The translations under genes and the position numbers were made by a program. From assembly GCA_023101725.1 (NCBI GenBank), contig JALJCO010003044.1, positions 42,851-106,850 on the forward strand: a stretch of 64,000 nucleotides of DNA, written 5' to 3'. This document shows positions 43,921 through 55,890 of the stretch, one piece after another; within the stretch, counting starts at the first letter, position 1, and each line of letters opens with the position of its first letter. This stretch comes from Atherinomorus stipes. Its lineage: Eukaryota; Chordata; Actinopteri; Atheriniformes; Atherinidae. The notes beneath the pieces are model-generated. The model had not been told where the DNA came from and ran no database searches. It saw nothing but the letters and a program-made list of their open reading frames with translations.

Positions 43921-46757
43921 GTGGTAAGGTTACGTTGTGGGTCTTTAAGGGCACAGATGTCCAACTGAAGTCTTTAAAAGCTGTCTTGCAGGTCATAGAT
44001 GCTTCTCTGTTGCAAACCTGATTAAATGATCTACCAACTTCTTGTCAAGTGCTGTATGATGGCCCGTAAATTTACATCTGGTGTGTTGAAGCAGAAGCAT
44101 CTAAAACTTGCAGGACTGTAGCCCTTGACGGGGCAGAGTTTAACAACTACTGCTTTAAGGGTACAGTGGAAGTCTATAAGTAGTACCTATTATAAGAGCT
44201 AATTAAATGTCAAAATTCAGAGGGAAGAAGCATTAGTGCGTTTTTATCATGTTCTGTAGCTGATCAATCACTAGGGTATCCTTTATTGAAAATAAATAAC
44301 TAAATAAATAATATAACACAATGGATAGCCTTTTTGTAAATGTGTGACACTGTATGATGGAACTGGATAAAGTACAGTATATAAAGCACTTTTTGTAGAA
44401 CATTTACCAAGCAAAATTAGTTGCATTTCTGCTTTGTATAACTGGTTGGACTCTAACTCTCTTCTTTTCTGAGATCCATCCAAATTTCCACCATGCTCTG
44501 ATGAATTTCCCCACAAGGTCAAGGATAAGAGTTCAGGAAAGCTTTGGAAAAGCAGGTTAATTGCACAGATGTTTTATTAACGTGAAAGAATTTACAGCCT
44601 TAACTGATTTTTGAAGAGATCCAAAACCTGAACAGCTGCACATCCGTGCGCCCCGGCCCAAACTAACAAGGTGATCCACAGTCAGGCTGATGAGCTTGTT
44701 TTGAATCAAGGCCTCCAGCTCAAATCTATTATTCAAGCTCAGAACTGCCACTGACAGAGTCCAGAAAGTGAGGACGAAGTCATGACAAGTGGCCAGGCAA
44801 TAAAACTGGAGTGAATGTATGTATTGGCCAACCTTGTTTAAGTCTCTTACCCATAATACATAGCTGAAGGACTCTCTGGGGCCAAATCGGTCAAACACAG
44901 TGTTTGGTCAAAAAATACAAAATGTATAAAAACAGTTGGAGGCTGAAACAATAATTTGGGTTAATTTAGCTGAGAAACCTTTCTAAATTAACATGTTGGA
45001 TGCAACTCAAGCTACTGCCATCCAAACATAAGATATTTTTGGCACTTGTAGGAGTGTTTAAAATGTATTTGTTTATTGTGTTGATGGAAATCTCCCACTT
45101 GGGACTGCACTAGAGCTGAGCTTTAAATGAGGCTTCAGGATGATTTTTCTAAATTTTACTCATTAATGTGGCAATAAATATTAAAGCCAACAGCTCTAAA
45201 CTTAAGCCCCAGTGCTGCTGGATCTGCACAGCAAAGCTGCTGGGGCTGGATTAAGAGTTGAACTCGGGTTTCTTTCTGTTTGCATAAAAGGAAAAGATTA
45301 TTACCAGCTCGAAGAAAAATAAAATCCAAATTTGTGTATGTTTTGCAGTAGAAAAGGGAAAAGACCTTAACAAAGTTGAAATATCTTAGCTCTGTGTAAG
45401 CAGCACTACATCTGTATCTTTGACAACAATCATTTTATAAATGGTTTTTCCACATCTTCCTCATCCTTTCACAGAAATTCTAACCTCATCCATCTTGAAA
45501 AAAATCCCATAAAGGAGATGAGGAACTCCCAGACAGTTAAAGTGTTCTCAGAAACAGGAAACACTGTTGACTCACATTTGCATCCCCATATAATGCAAAT
45601 CATCATCCTCCTTTAATTCCATACAGTAGCTTGCATGTTGCACGGGCTTTATAGATTCAAACTCTGTATGGGTGGTTACGACAATATCCAGTTAGTACAC
45701 TGATAAACTTCACAGCCAAGACCGCTCGGAGGCCTGCGAGACATTACTTATCAATGCTATGGTGAATAGCAAACCTTGTCCTTTAATGTGGCCTGTGTGA
45801 TCACGCCAAGCTGCACAAAGCAGCCCTTCAACCCACAGCAAAGTGTGGTTTCAGAGGAATCCCTTTCCCCCTGACTCTTAAGCCTCAGAGACCCTCCCTT
45901 CTGGATTCTGCCTTCCCGTTTTTTGGGGTTCTGCAGATGTGGAGTTTAGTAGCTGGCACAAGATACGGCACACAACTTTGTGGGCTGCGAAGCCTCACTG
46001 TGGCAATCAGAGGTGCATTGGACTGGACTGCAGACACTAAGTGGGCTACTGCCAGTGCTTTGAACTGTGAAAATAAATACTGAGAGGGCTACGTTCTGCT
46101 AGCCAGGCCTGGAGTCCTGCAGTCATCTGTCTTGGTGTACACACCAGTGGGAGTGTTTGCCTTGGATTTAAGCCACCGCATGTGGTAGCAGCAAGATTTT
46201 TTTTCGTGCTGGATCACACTTTAATAAACCTGGCTGCTGAATATGAGGGGCAAGAATTCAGACTCATTTTGCACATGTGATAAGTTTTTGTGGTCACTGC
46301 TCTCTGACCTTGTCAAGGATGAAATCTGCTCAGACAGCCAGAGTATATCTGCATGTCTGGTAGAGACGTTTGTTTCAGAGCTGATGGAGATCACTGGAGT
46401 GAGAGGAAGTGGGTCACTCAGAGGAAGGAGACAAACAAAGCGCCTGGGACAGGTTGATTTGGATGTTTAAGAACTTGTCGGGTGGCCAACCCTGCGTTCC
46501 TTCTCAGACACAAGTCAGACTGACAGTGCTATGGTGTTTGCTAGCGCCATAGGTTTAAACAAAGTGAGAGCAGGAGACTGGAGTCAGGAATTTGGCGTCA
46601 TTTCACAGAACTGTGCACTTACCAGTCAGTTCCTGCGGCATGAGGTCAGTTTAAAATCAGTTTTCTTTATCATCAACAGTCTGCAAAGGTCCACCAGGGC
46701 CTTCTACAGCCCAAATACTTGCAGACCATTCACACTGACAACACAAACGACCAATCT
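43921..46757. other. Long stretch, no gene seen
   Basis: Frames at 44,557-44,898 (minus) and 46,531-46,854 show no domain. No splice-supported exon and no inverted element ends recognised. Confidence 0.5.
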
Positions 46758-46765
46758 GCTTGTGC
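46758..46765 (+). repeat. Target-site duplication, left
   Basis: GCTTGTGC, repeated exactly at 51,005-51,012. Confidence 0.8.
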
Positions 46766-47935
46766 AACCCAGTCTCATTCCAAAACGTGACAGCCCTACA
46801 TTGGTCCACAGCAAAATACGTATCTATTTCACAATTTGGCCTCTGAAATTGTAGACTGACTACACTTGATCTTCCCATTCATTTCTGTACCTGTAGGTCA
46901 CATGACTGCTGAGTTTCTCCCAAGAGAACATGACAGATATCCCTTCAGTTTCGGGTGGTAATTGTTATATTTTAAGATAGATTGTGACTCTATAATTATT
47001 TTGATCACTTTTCTAGCGAGAAATATGCACTTTATTTTCCCATTATCCATTTAGTTTATGCATACAATCCATAGTTTGTGGTATCAAATTGCCGGCCTGA
47101 GTTATTGTCCCAGTCCGCCCCTGCTGGTCTCTCAACAAAATTGTAGGAATACTACGTTTTTCCCTTTATCACTTCAGTGGTCGCAACGCTTTTAACACTA
47201 TACTGGAAAAAGCCAGTGTTCTTGTAATCAGCCTAAACACAACTCGATCTCACAGAAGTACGTAAAATACATGGATTACAATTATATTTCAACACTTATT
47301 TCTGTTCCAGGCACGTGGGAAATTAGACCAATATTGTCAATAGTGGAGCCGGTTGTCTGCACAACTTTCCTGTTTCTGGAATTTGACATTATAATAAGCA
47401 AGACATTTTTATGCCACATTGGGTTTTACATGACAGTCTGCTTCAGCCTCCCTTGGAAGTCTTTTTATTTTCGTTTATGAGAATAAAAAGGATTTTTATT
47501 GCCATTGTATGTATTCAATCAGCGCGTCTGATGGCTGTCTTTGTCTTCTTCTCATTGGCTGCAGTGATGCGGAAGCAGTTGCGGAACGTTTAATGTCATA
47601 AATAAGCTGACATATTTACTTTTTCTCAGCACAGATCATTTAGTTAGTGTGTCATTGATAATTTGGCATCAAAATATATTTGGAATATGAAGTAAGAATA
47701 GGTTTTTACGACTCAATATGTGACTGCAAAGCAGGAAACGCTCAACCACACCCACGTTCCAATCCTCTTTGACCTCTCTGCCGTAGAATGGGGTGCATTC
47801 CATTCCAATGTGAGCCTCACTGCCGTCGTCCAGTGGTTATAGGCTCTGATTGTGTCTATTTTCATGACTATTTTAAGAATATGCAGGAGATTTTGTATGT
47901 GTGAAGATCAAATTTTTAACTCTTACCACAAAAAG

Positions 47936-48508
47936 TAGGAGTGTTCAATATAGCCTTTTTTTTTTTTTTTTACTGATATCCGATATACCAGTATTGTCCA
48001 ACAGTAAAAATTCTAATATCCGATATAAACCGATTCTGATATATGCAGAGAACTGTGAGGTTGTATCTGTCATATTTTTAGAGATACAACTATATTCTGC
48101 TCTGAGAGTAAAGATCCCAAAATCTCCTCAGCCAGAGTAGTTCATTTTGGACGTCTGGCAGCCATATATCAGATACTAGCAGGTATTAGCTAACATGTGG
48201 CTAATTATAATGTTTCTGACAACTTGTTAACTTAACCAGCAACTTAAAACCAGACATATTATAAGCAGCTTCAAAGCAAGTCAGTCTGTAGCAGCAGCTG
48301 CACCGTAGTCACATGACTGAAAGGAATGCTGGGATATGAAGTTCTTCCACAGTAACAGGGACTTTTATACATGCTGGACTGCTGCTAATGGAACAATATC
48401 TCACGAGATTTCATTTTTCAAAATATCGGCCCCAAAAAAAAAAAAAGATACTAATATTTTCCGATATCACATTTTAATGCCAATATTGGCAGATATCGGA
48501 CATCCCTA
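47936..48508. mobile_element. hAT MITE nested in the 4.2-kb element
   Basis: Left end TAGGAGTGTTCAATATAG and right end (inverse TAGGGATGTCCGATATCTGC) are the fish hAT terminus with GATATCGG-like subterminal motifs. Flanks ACAAAAAG and ATGAAAAG may be an 8-bp duplication with two changes. No transposase. Confidence 0.7.
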
Positions 48509-48789
48509 ATGAAAAGTTATCAGCATAAGGTTATACTGGTCTTAATAGATCATCATTAAATCCTGCTTTATTTGGGCCTAACTGAACATAAGGCATCGCA
48601 TTAAAACCCCAGTGGTACATTATTTATTTACTTATTCACAAACAAAAACTGAAAGTGTGTTCTGTCCAGTTTAAAACAGTCTAAAAAACCCACTACACGT
48701 CACTTACGGGATTCCTTTTGTCTGAAATGGACGTTGATGGCGAATTAAAATAAAGAAACAAAACGCCACCCATTAAAAACTCTTTGGGC

Positions 48790-49037
48790 CTGATTTACAA
48801 AGAATCAAAATTGGGAGTTAAAATTTTTTGCCGCGCAAAAAAAATAGCGTGGGCATTAATTAGAGTGTGGGGGGGAATTAAAAAATAATAGCCGCAATCT
48901 GAAAAAGGGAAAAAAAAAGGATTTAAATGAGGATTTAGCGTGCGCTTTCCTGGGGCATGGAGAGTTAAGAAGAGATGTGAAAAAAGAAAAAAAAAAATAT
49001 TCATAAAGAGAGAGATAAGTTTAAGAGAAAGAAAAGG

Positions 49038-49068
<31 letters not shown>

Positions 49069-49860
49069 AGAAGAAAATTTAAAAAAAAAAAAATAAATTG
49101 AAAAAAAGGAAATAAAATAATTTGCAAATAAATTATTAAATTATTATTAAAATATTTAGAAAATAAGAAAATAAGGAGGGAATGAGATGAATAAAAAAAG
49201 GAAGAGGAAGTGAGGATGGGAGGAAATAAAGAAAGAAGAAAATCAGTAAATTCAAAGAAAGATTGTGAGTTTTAAATTAAAAAGTAAATAAATAAATAAA
49301 AAAAAAAAAAAAAAAGGATGATTCATATTAGGTTGTGAGAGGGAGGATAGGAAAAGGGTGAGGAAGGGATAAGAAAAAGAAGATAAAGTAAAAATGATAA
49401 CAAAATAAGATGAATGTCAGAGGTTAGTGGAAGGAGAGAGTGAGAACTTGCGAGTTTCAAAAATAAAAAAAAATAAAAAAGTAATATTAAAATATAGTAA
49501 TTTATGAGTATTTTGAGGGGTTGGGGGGGGTGGAGGGGAAAAAAAAAAAAAAAGAAAAATAGAAAAGAAGAGGAGAGAGGATGAGAAGAGGAGGGAAAAA
49601 AAAAAATATGATATAGATGAAAATGAAAAGGAAAAAAAAAAGAAAAAAAAATAACATATTTAAGATCATTGATAAATAATATAATAATGAAAAGATGAGG
49701 TATTGGCTAAAAATAAAAAAAAATAAGGATAAAAATAATATAATTATTATTAATAAAATAATGAAAATTATGTGTTCGCATAAATGCCTAAAAAAATGTT
49801 TTAAAGGATGTATAATGTTATGTAAATAAATCATGAAATCATGAGGGATGATGAATCTAA
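48790..49860 (+). repeat. Purine-rich A/G tract
   Basis: About 1 kb is strongly biased to A and G on the plus strand, with many poly-A runs (for example 49,037-49,062). A transposon-like start, GGGCCTGATTTACAAAGA, lies at 48,786. Minus-strand frames of 110 codons at 48,795-49,127 and 49,502-49,834 are phenylalanine-rich from poly-T and are not genes. Confidence 0.8.
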
Positions 49861-50238
49861 TAAGATGTTAATCGAGGTGATAAATTCCTCCTATGTTAGC
49901 TTTCCTTAGGAAGGAGAAAAGATCCATTTTATCTGAATTGAGGATTGGAAAATTCACCCAAATATTTTCCGCTCTTTGGGGAAACCGATATATTATATTG
50001 CTCGAAGAAGCGCAGAATGAATAAAGCGCTATTAAGAAATAGCGAGCATAAACAAACGCCATCTTTATAAATAGGGCGGAAAAAGGGAGACCCTAAAAGG
50101 ACCTCCTTTGCGCGCTTTGGGAGATATTTCTGGTGTGTGGGTCTCTTCTTTTTATCTTACATTCCACTTTTATCCAGCACCCAGTTCTTGCGATCAGGGA
50201 TGTGTGTGACACCACTGTTTACTTCTGGATGGGGAAAC

Positions 50239-50287
<49 letters not shown>
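50239..50287 (+). repeat. CA microsatellite
   Basis: About 24 perfect CA units. Confidence 0.95.
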
Positions 50288-50288
<1 letters not shown>

Positions 50289-51004
50289 AGCACACAGAAA
50301 CACAAAATAACAGAGAGACAGATCAAAACTTTAATAACACAGTTTGATTGGTGAAATTACGATGGAGATATTAAAAAACATTATTTCAGCATTAGAAAAC
50401 GTAACTTGTGCTTTTATTTGTTCCAGAAACAGGAAAGTTGTGCAGACAACTGGCTCCACCATTGACTATATTGGTCTAATTTCCTACGTGCCTGGACCAG
50501 AACTAAGTGTTGAAACAACATTATAATCCACGTATTTCACATACTTCTGTGAGATCGAGTTGTGTTTAGGCCTGATTACAAGAACACGGCTCATTCCAGT
50601 ATATTGTTAAAATCGTTGCAGCTATTGAAGTGAAAAAGGGAAAAACCTTAGTATTCGTACAATTTTGTTGAGAGACCGGACAGAATGTCCGTCAAAACGA
50701 AAAAGCTACGGATTGTGTTCAGAAACTGAATGGATAATGTGAAAATAAAGTGCATATTTCTCGCTAGAAACAATGATCAAAACAATGATAGAGTCGCAAT
50801 CTATCAATTTCCGTCCAAAAGTGAAGGGATATTCTCCATGTTCTCTTGGGAGAAATTCTGCAGTCATGTGACTTACAGGTACAGAAATGAATGGGAAGAT
50901 CAAACGTAGTCGGTCTACAATTTCAGAGGCCAAATTGTGAAATAGGTACGTATTGTACTGTGGACCAACGTAGGACTGTCACGTTTTGGAGTGAGACTGG
51001 GTTG

Positions 51005-51012
51005 GCTTGTGC
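51005..51012 (+). repeat. Target-site duplication, right
   Basis: GCTTGTGC, partner of 46,758-46,765. Confidence 0.8.
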
Positions 51013-51050
51013 CAATCTTCATTTAGAAAAAAACTAAATGAAGATTGGCA
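51010..51050. repeat. Perfect 17-bp hairpin with A7 loop
   Basis: TGCCAATCTTCATTTAG at 51,010-51,026 pairs exactly with 51,034-51,050; the loop is seven A. It overlaps the right target duplication of the 4.2-kb element. Confidence 0.9.
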
Positions 51051-51157
51051 AGCAGTAAAACAACATCAGTGCTTACTTCAGGACAGTGTGTGTTATCCAT
51101 CTTTCCACAAAATACCATCCTAATTACAAAAGATAATATTTGCAGAACTGCATGCAC

Positions 51158-51195
51158 TAGTGATGAGTTCTGAATGAATCGTTCAAAACTAAAGG
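51158..51195. mobile_element. hAT end fragment, CGTTC family
   Basis: TAGTGATGAGTTCTGAATGA then ATCGTTCA resembles the left end of the 17,410-19,256 element. It appears isolated. Confidence 0.4.
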
Positions 51196-51464
51196 ATCAT
51201 GTTGCCAACATGATTCTTCGCTTTTGTTGACTCATTCTCTAGCAAACACCAGCTTGCTATCTATCTGCAAAGAAAAAAACAGAGTGCATGTTTCTATTGT
51301 TTGACCTTTACATACTGTTGGAGTAAAATTTGACCTGTTTTTCACATTTAACAGGAGTGAAACTATTCTACTCGACATTATTTTTGCCTGAAATTGTATG
51401 ACTTTTCTGAAAAAAAGGATTAAAAAGATGAAAATATTTAAAAATGTTACACTTTCATTCAGAT

Positions 51465-51660
51465 GCTACAACAGACGTGGAAAAATTGTTGGTACCCCTC
51501 AGTTTATGAAAGAAAACCTCACAATGGTCACAGAAAAAAACTTGAATCTCACAAAAGTAATACTAAATCAGATTTTATGAAAATTGATCAATGAAAATCA
51601 GACATTGCTTTTCAACCACGGTATAACAGTTATTTTAAAAAATAAACTCTTTATGCACAA
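51465..51660. mobile_element. Tc1/mariner relic
   Basis: GACGTGGAAAAATTGTTGGT, then ACCCCTCAG, CACAATGGTCACAGAAA and AATGAAAATCAGACATTGC, match the end region of a common fish Tc1-like element as I remember it. Only one end is apparent and no transposase frame survives. Confidence 0.6.
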
Positions 51661-53092
51661 CATTCCTCACCCTTAATCTTAACAGGACTAAACCTAAGCA
51701 CTAAAATATTAGTTTATTCATTTTGGTTCCTCTCCACAGGCATTTGATAGCCTGTCATACCGTGTTACCTTGAGCTTGTGTGAAGATTTTGATTTACGAT
51801 GGTGTACCTTTGGCCATATTTCACAGGGGGAAAAAATGTATTCATTGAGCACACATGAACACTTTAATTCTACGTCATTAAATTGAAAGATATTCACAGT
51901 CGTGACTCAGCTGGCCACAAACAACTTTACCAGAGAAATTGGAATAATCCTGAGCTCCTGTCTTCAGAACTGGCTTCATGTGAATTCACTGCAGCTGCAC
52001 ATGTTGGCAGCCTAAATGGTAAATTTCTATAGGATTTTATGTTGGATATACAGAAAGTGTTAAATTAATTTTAAAATCCTTTCCAACTTATCTTTTCTTC
52101 CCCCTGCTTGATTTGCCTTTTTTTGCTTTTTTGTCCTTTGGAAACATAACACTTTAAATGGTCCTGTAAAGAGTTTTGTTTAATTGTGGAATAAAGCAAT
52201 TGGAAGCTCTACAGCACTTATAATCTAAAAATACCAAAAGTGAAATATGACCTATTATCCCAATTTGCATAGCTGCTATGGTCAGACTACGTGGAAAAAA
52301 AGAAAAGAAATTAAAGACAAACAATGCTCCAAACTGTCATTTTACTCCTCCCCACATGCATGAATGCACTGGGCAGGCACAAAACCCCCTTTTTGTTTGC
52401 CAGTGACATGAATCTCATTTTGTTGAGCATAAAACTGATATTCCATTTTGCAGCTGCATGTCCTCATTGAGCTTAAAAGTCCCTTAAAGGATTCAACCCT
52501 CGCTGTCATGCCAACAGAAGCTATCAACTCCAATCAAATGCTGATAGGAAACAGACTGGATCTTAATTGAATAAAATTACCATCAACGTCCCATAGTGAC
52601 ATTTTCTTTTTGGTTTGAAGATGTGGCAGACCTCTTTGAAAAATCTGGTTCGGTCTGGATCCAGCATCAGATTACCGCAGCTGGCATACTTGTCTTTTTT
52701 TTTTTTTTTTCACAGTTTTCTCTTTCCCATCTGTCTGGAAGCAACTTTCTGCTGTTTATAACCAGCAGATGAAAACTAAAACAGGTCAGATAAAATCTAC
52801 AGCACAAGTATGTGTAGCCACTCTATCTTCGTAAGAAACAGGTGCGGCTACAGTTTAACAGGCGTATTTATATATCTGGAGGAGGATCCTAAGTGCTTCT
52901 TGTGTCTTCACTTAAACAAATTCATGGCAAACTTTCACCATAAGGCAAACTGCTCATATCTCTCACATAGAAGGATGATAAGGATAAAAGAAACAGATGT
53001 TAGTAATAAATCTAGATGCTGTCAATTGTGTTTCACCAGGGGAATTTCAGGAGAACAATTTTGTAGGGTTCTCTAACTGACCTGAAAGAGGT
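51661..53092. other. AT-rich intergenic, no gene seen
   Basis: A poly-T run lies at about 52,697-52,713. Frames 52,342-52,533 (minus) and 52,810-53,076 are unrecognised. Confidence 0.5.
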
Positions 53093-53100
53093 ATTACCAT

Positions 53101-53303
53101 CAGACGTGGACATTCCAGGTGCCAGAAAGTAAAAATTCTGTCATGCTTTTGGAATTGCCTGAACATTCAGAACAGGCGTTTTCTCTAACGAGCTCTTTCA
53201 CCTGCAGAGGAGCTGTGAAAATTAGATTCAGCGGGTTTAGTGATTGGTTGGAACAACAGCAGAACAGGATCTGTACTTTCTGGATCAGGAATGTCCATCT
53301 CTG
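53101..53303. mobile_element. 203-bp hAT-like MITE
   Basis: The left end CAGACGTGGACATTCCAGGT (then CCAGAAAGTA) matches the inverse of the right end (CAGAGATGGACATTCCTGAT, then CCAGAAAGTA). Flanks ATTACCAT and ATTGCCAA agree at 6 of 8 positions, fitting an aged hAT duplication. Confidence 0.75.
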
Positions 53304-53492
53304 ATTGCCAACGATAAGACTTCAATGCAAATTGTAATGCTGTTTATCACAAAGTACTTCTTCTGTGTAACCAACTGTTCTGTGTAAATTTTTGCCAAAT
53401 GTAAAAAAAAGTGTAACAAATGTGTCAATGTTAAAGCAGTGTCTCCAAAGTTCTGTCAATTTAGCTCCAGCTGATTCCTGTTTCAAGATATA

Positions 53493-54009
53493 CAGTTGTG
53501 CTTGAAAGTTTACATATCCTCCCATTAAAGACGGAGGAAGTCAGCTGTCAGTGAAATAAGTTTGAATTGACAAAAAGTAATAATAAATGAAAAAATGATG
53601 AAAATCATGACTGATTTTGAATTGAAGTTCAACAGAAATATTAAAAACAAACACAAAAAAATTAAACAAGCAAACAAGCATTGTGGGGTTGCTGAAATAA
53701 AGTGTTTAGCAGAACTTTAACAATCACTGCACTGTTTTCTGTAATGTTCAACAAGACTTCTACACCTGTTGACAGGTATTTTGGCCCACTGAGCATGAGC
53801 AATGTGCTCTAACTTGTCTGGGACACTTTTGTTTGTCTTAACAGTTTTTTCAAACCACAATTCAGAATCAAAGTTTTTTTGTACTAAATTATAATTCAGT
53901 AAATTTTTTAGTCATTATTTCTTTTTTCAGTTTCATGTTATTTGAATAACTATTGTAAATTTAGCCTTTTTTCTAAATATGAGGGCATGTAAACTTTCAA
54001 GCACAACTG
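53493..54009. mobile_element. 517-bp Tc1/mariner MITE
   Basis: TA at 53,491-53,492 and 54,010-54,011 flanks termini CAGTTGTGCTTGAAAGTTTA and inverse (one of the best-known fish Tc1 ends, CAGTTGTGCTC). The interior GACAGGTATTTTGGCCCACT and CATGAGCAATGTGCTC resembles the usual Tc1 inner sequence. The transposase has been deleted. Confidence 0.85.
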
Positions 54010-54024
54010 TATGTACAGAAATGC

Positions 54025-54073
54025 AGGGTTAAAAACAACCAAACCCTCTGGTTGGACAGTACGCTGGGTTGAA
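54025..54073. repeat. AACCCA/TGGGTT repeat, left part
   Basis: GGGTTAAAAACAACCAAACC and GCTGGGTTGAA. It is continued after the TTAA element at 54,618 by TTCAACCCAGCAGTGGGGTT, so the TTAA element landed in this older repeat. Confidence 0.5.
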
Positions 54074-54077
54074 TTAA

Positions 54078-54613
54078 AGGTATAGTCCAAAGTTCCCCTC
54101 CTAAAAAATAAACGTTAGACTTGAGCAAGTGAAATCCATCTCAAACCCTGTCTTTGGGCTTCTACTTGGGTGCTGTGGTGCACTTGAACGCAACTCTCTC
54201 TCGCCCTGCCTGTAATTTGCTTTTTTGTATTGTTTTGGTCTGGTCGGGACGTTTCTGGGTGGAGATTTCTGTTTATATCGGCTGCCAATGACAGAGCTAA
54301 GAGCATGACGCTGTGTGGAAATAAGCTCATGATTGGAGCAGACACCAGTCACTCGAACTCTCGAAGGGAAAAGAAAGAAAGAAAGGAAACATCGTGGATG
54401 CACCGAAGAAAAGGTAAGAGCTTCAGATAATGCACTTTGGAAAACCAGGTTAATAATAGTTTGGCTTGTAGCCGCTTCTGAGCTCTGAAGGAGAAGCTTG
54501 AAGTTGAATAGGCTAGCTAGAACGAGGCGGCCATTAGCCTGAGAGGGAGAAGCGCTAAGTTTGAATGCTGTTGTTTGCAAACAGAAATGCTGGAGGGACT
54601 TCGGACTCTACCT
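54078..54613. mobile_element. TTAA MITE, family copy B
   Basis: TTAA at 54,074-54,077 and 54,614-54,617 flanks 536 bp starting AGGTATAGTCC and ending CGGACTCTACCT. It is the longer copy of the family at 32,656-33,094. The extra middle part includes GGTCGGGACGTTTCTGGGTG. The 159-codon minus frame inside (54,101-54,580) has no transposase resemblance. Confidence 0.85.
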
Positions 54614-54617
54614 TTAA

Positions 54618-54720
54618 CCCAACATGTTTAGTTGGTTCGTTCAACCCAGCAGTGGGGTTGTTCACAAAACCCAGAACAACTGTTGGGTTGTTCAAACCCA
54701 GGCAGCTGGGCTCTTCACAA
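54618..54720. repeat. AACCCA/TGGGTT repeat, right part
   Basis: Several alternating AACCCA and TGGGTT motifs (54,650-54,712). Continuation of the repeat at 54,025-54,073. Confidence 0.5.
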
Positions 54721-55740
54721 TCTTAATACCTTTGCCATGATATTCAAGGTTCATAGAGATATGTAACGGTTTGTTTGATGAAAGAAATTCAAAAATCATC
54801 TTCAAAATCTGACATATTATAATACCTGTCACAGATGGCCATGTTTTTGACTGTATATTTGTGTAATCAAATTCCTATGTGCATATAGCAGCAGTGGATA
54901 ATATCACTTCCACCACTGCCAAAGACAGGAAGTATAAAACTTTGTTGCCGCTGAGACACTTAACCATCAAAAAGCAACACAGTGCAAGCTAAGTTTCTAT
55001 AGTAATCTATTAACACAACATTTACATAGATAGTTTTGCATTATCACTGATTTGCCTCTGGTGTTCTGTGGAGTGGATAAGATTGTTTTTAACAACAGGC
55101 TAAGCATAGCTGGGTTTCATCATATACTGTCAACTGTGTGCAAACGTGATGCAGACGGTGGCAGGAAGTAAATGCTGCTACACAGAATACTGTTTTCCTC
55201 TGTTGACTCAGCGTCAAAATAACAAAGTTCTGTTCTGTGTATGGTTGTTGCAATCACTGTAACCCGCAAAAAAGTTGATTTTTTTTTCATGTAACAAAAG
55301 TAGTGAGCCATAACAGAGTTACTACAAAAAACTGACAAGAAAAAAACGACAACAGAAGTGGATTAACGATCTCCAGCTAAAAACAGGAGGCGCTGCATAC
55401 TAGAGTTTGCTGCGACACTTTATAACAGGTAAGAATGTTACAGTTTATTGCTATTTCATTATTTTTTGCTGTGACTGTTTTCCCGCTCTCTCTGGCTGTA
55501 AACCAGTTTTTAGGGGGGTTTCTGTGGATCTCTGTTAATGGTTGACCTAGATTGGAGACATGCGGTTTGACATAACATCAGAATACACAGCCTACAATTC
55601 TATTAGGAATTTGGGTTAATAGAAGCCAAATTAATTAATTTACCAGATCCAAGCACATAAAAACAGTGGTTGTTAGCATTAGCAATATTATGAGCTAGAC
55701 TAACCATTTAATTATTTAGTAGTTCTGCCCTTAACATATG
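54721..55740. other. Intergenic, no gene seen
   Basis: No exon or element end recognised. Confidence 0.45.
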
Positions 55741-55890
55741 GGCATGAGCTGTGGGTCATGACAGAAAGAACAAGATCGCAGGTACAAGCGGCCGAAATGA
55801 GCTTCCCCCGTAGGGTGGTCGGGATCTCACTTAGAGATAGGATGAGGAGCTCAGTTATCTGGGAGGGACTCAAAGTAGAGCCGGAGGGTC
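55741..55890 (+). pseudogene. Non-LTR retrotransposon C-terminal fragment
   Basis: Translation: HELWVMTERTRSQVQAAEMS, then RRVVGISLRDRMRSS and GLKVEP. I recognise this as the tail of a widespread fish LINE protein (usual form RVQAAEMSFLRRVAGLSLRDRVRSS). The frame stays open to 56,123, but the sequence after about 55,890 is no longer LINE-like. No reverse-transcriptase core adjoins it. Confidence 0.75.

Larger units (their letters stand above)
46766..51003. mobile_element. 4.2-kb element with 0.6-kb inverted arms
   Basis: Starts AACCCAGTCTCATTCCAAAA and ends TTTTGGAGTGAGACTGGGTT. The left arm 46,766-47,382 and right arm 50,421-51,003 are inverse copies with roughly 10-15% difference, by eye. 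The 8-bp duplication GCTTGTGC marks the insertion, with one extra G at the right end. Inside the arms, GATCTCACAGAAGTACGT and CAATCCATAGTTT/TTTTGACGGA-like motifs recall the 3522-4471 palindrome. The interior is unrelated filler: a hAT MITE, a purine tract and a CA repeat. No transposase seen. Confidence 0.8.

Noticed and set aside
48795..49834. Two minus-strand 110-codon frames rich in phenylalanine, like membrane proteins
   Set aside because: They arise from poly-T on the minus strand of a purine tract.
54101..54580. 159-codon minus-strand frame as a piggyBac transposase
   Set aside because: No recognisable catalytic region. The other copy of the family lacks part of this region and its frame.
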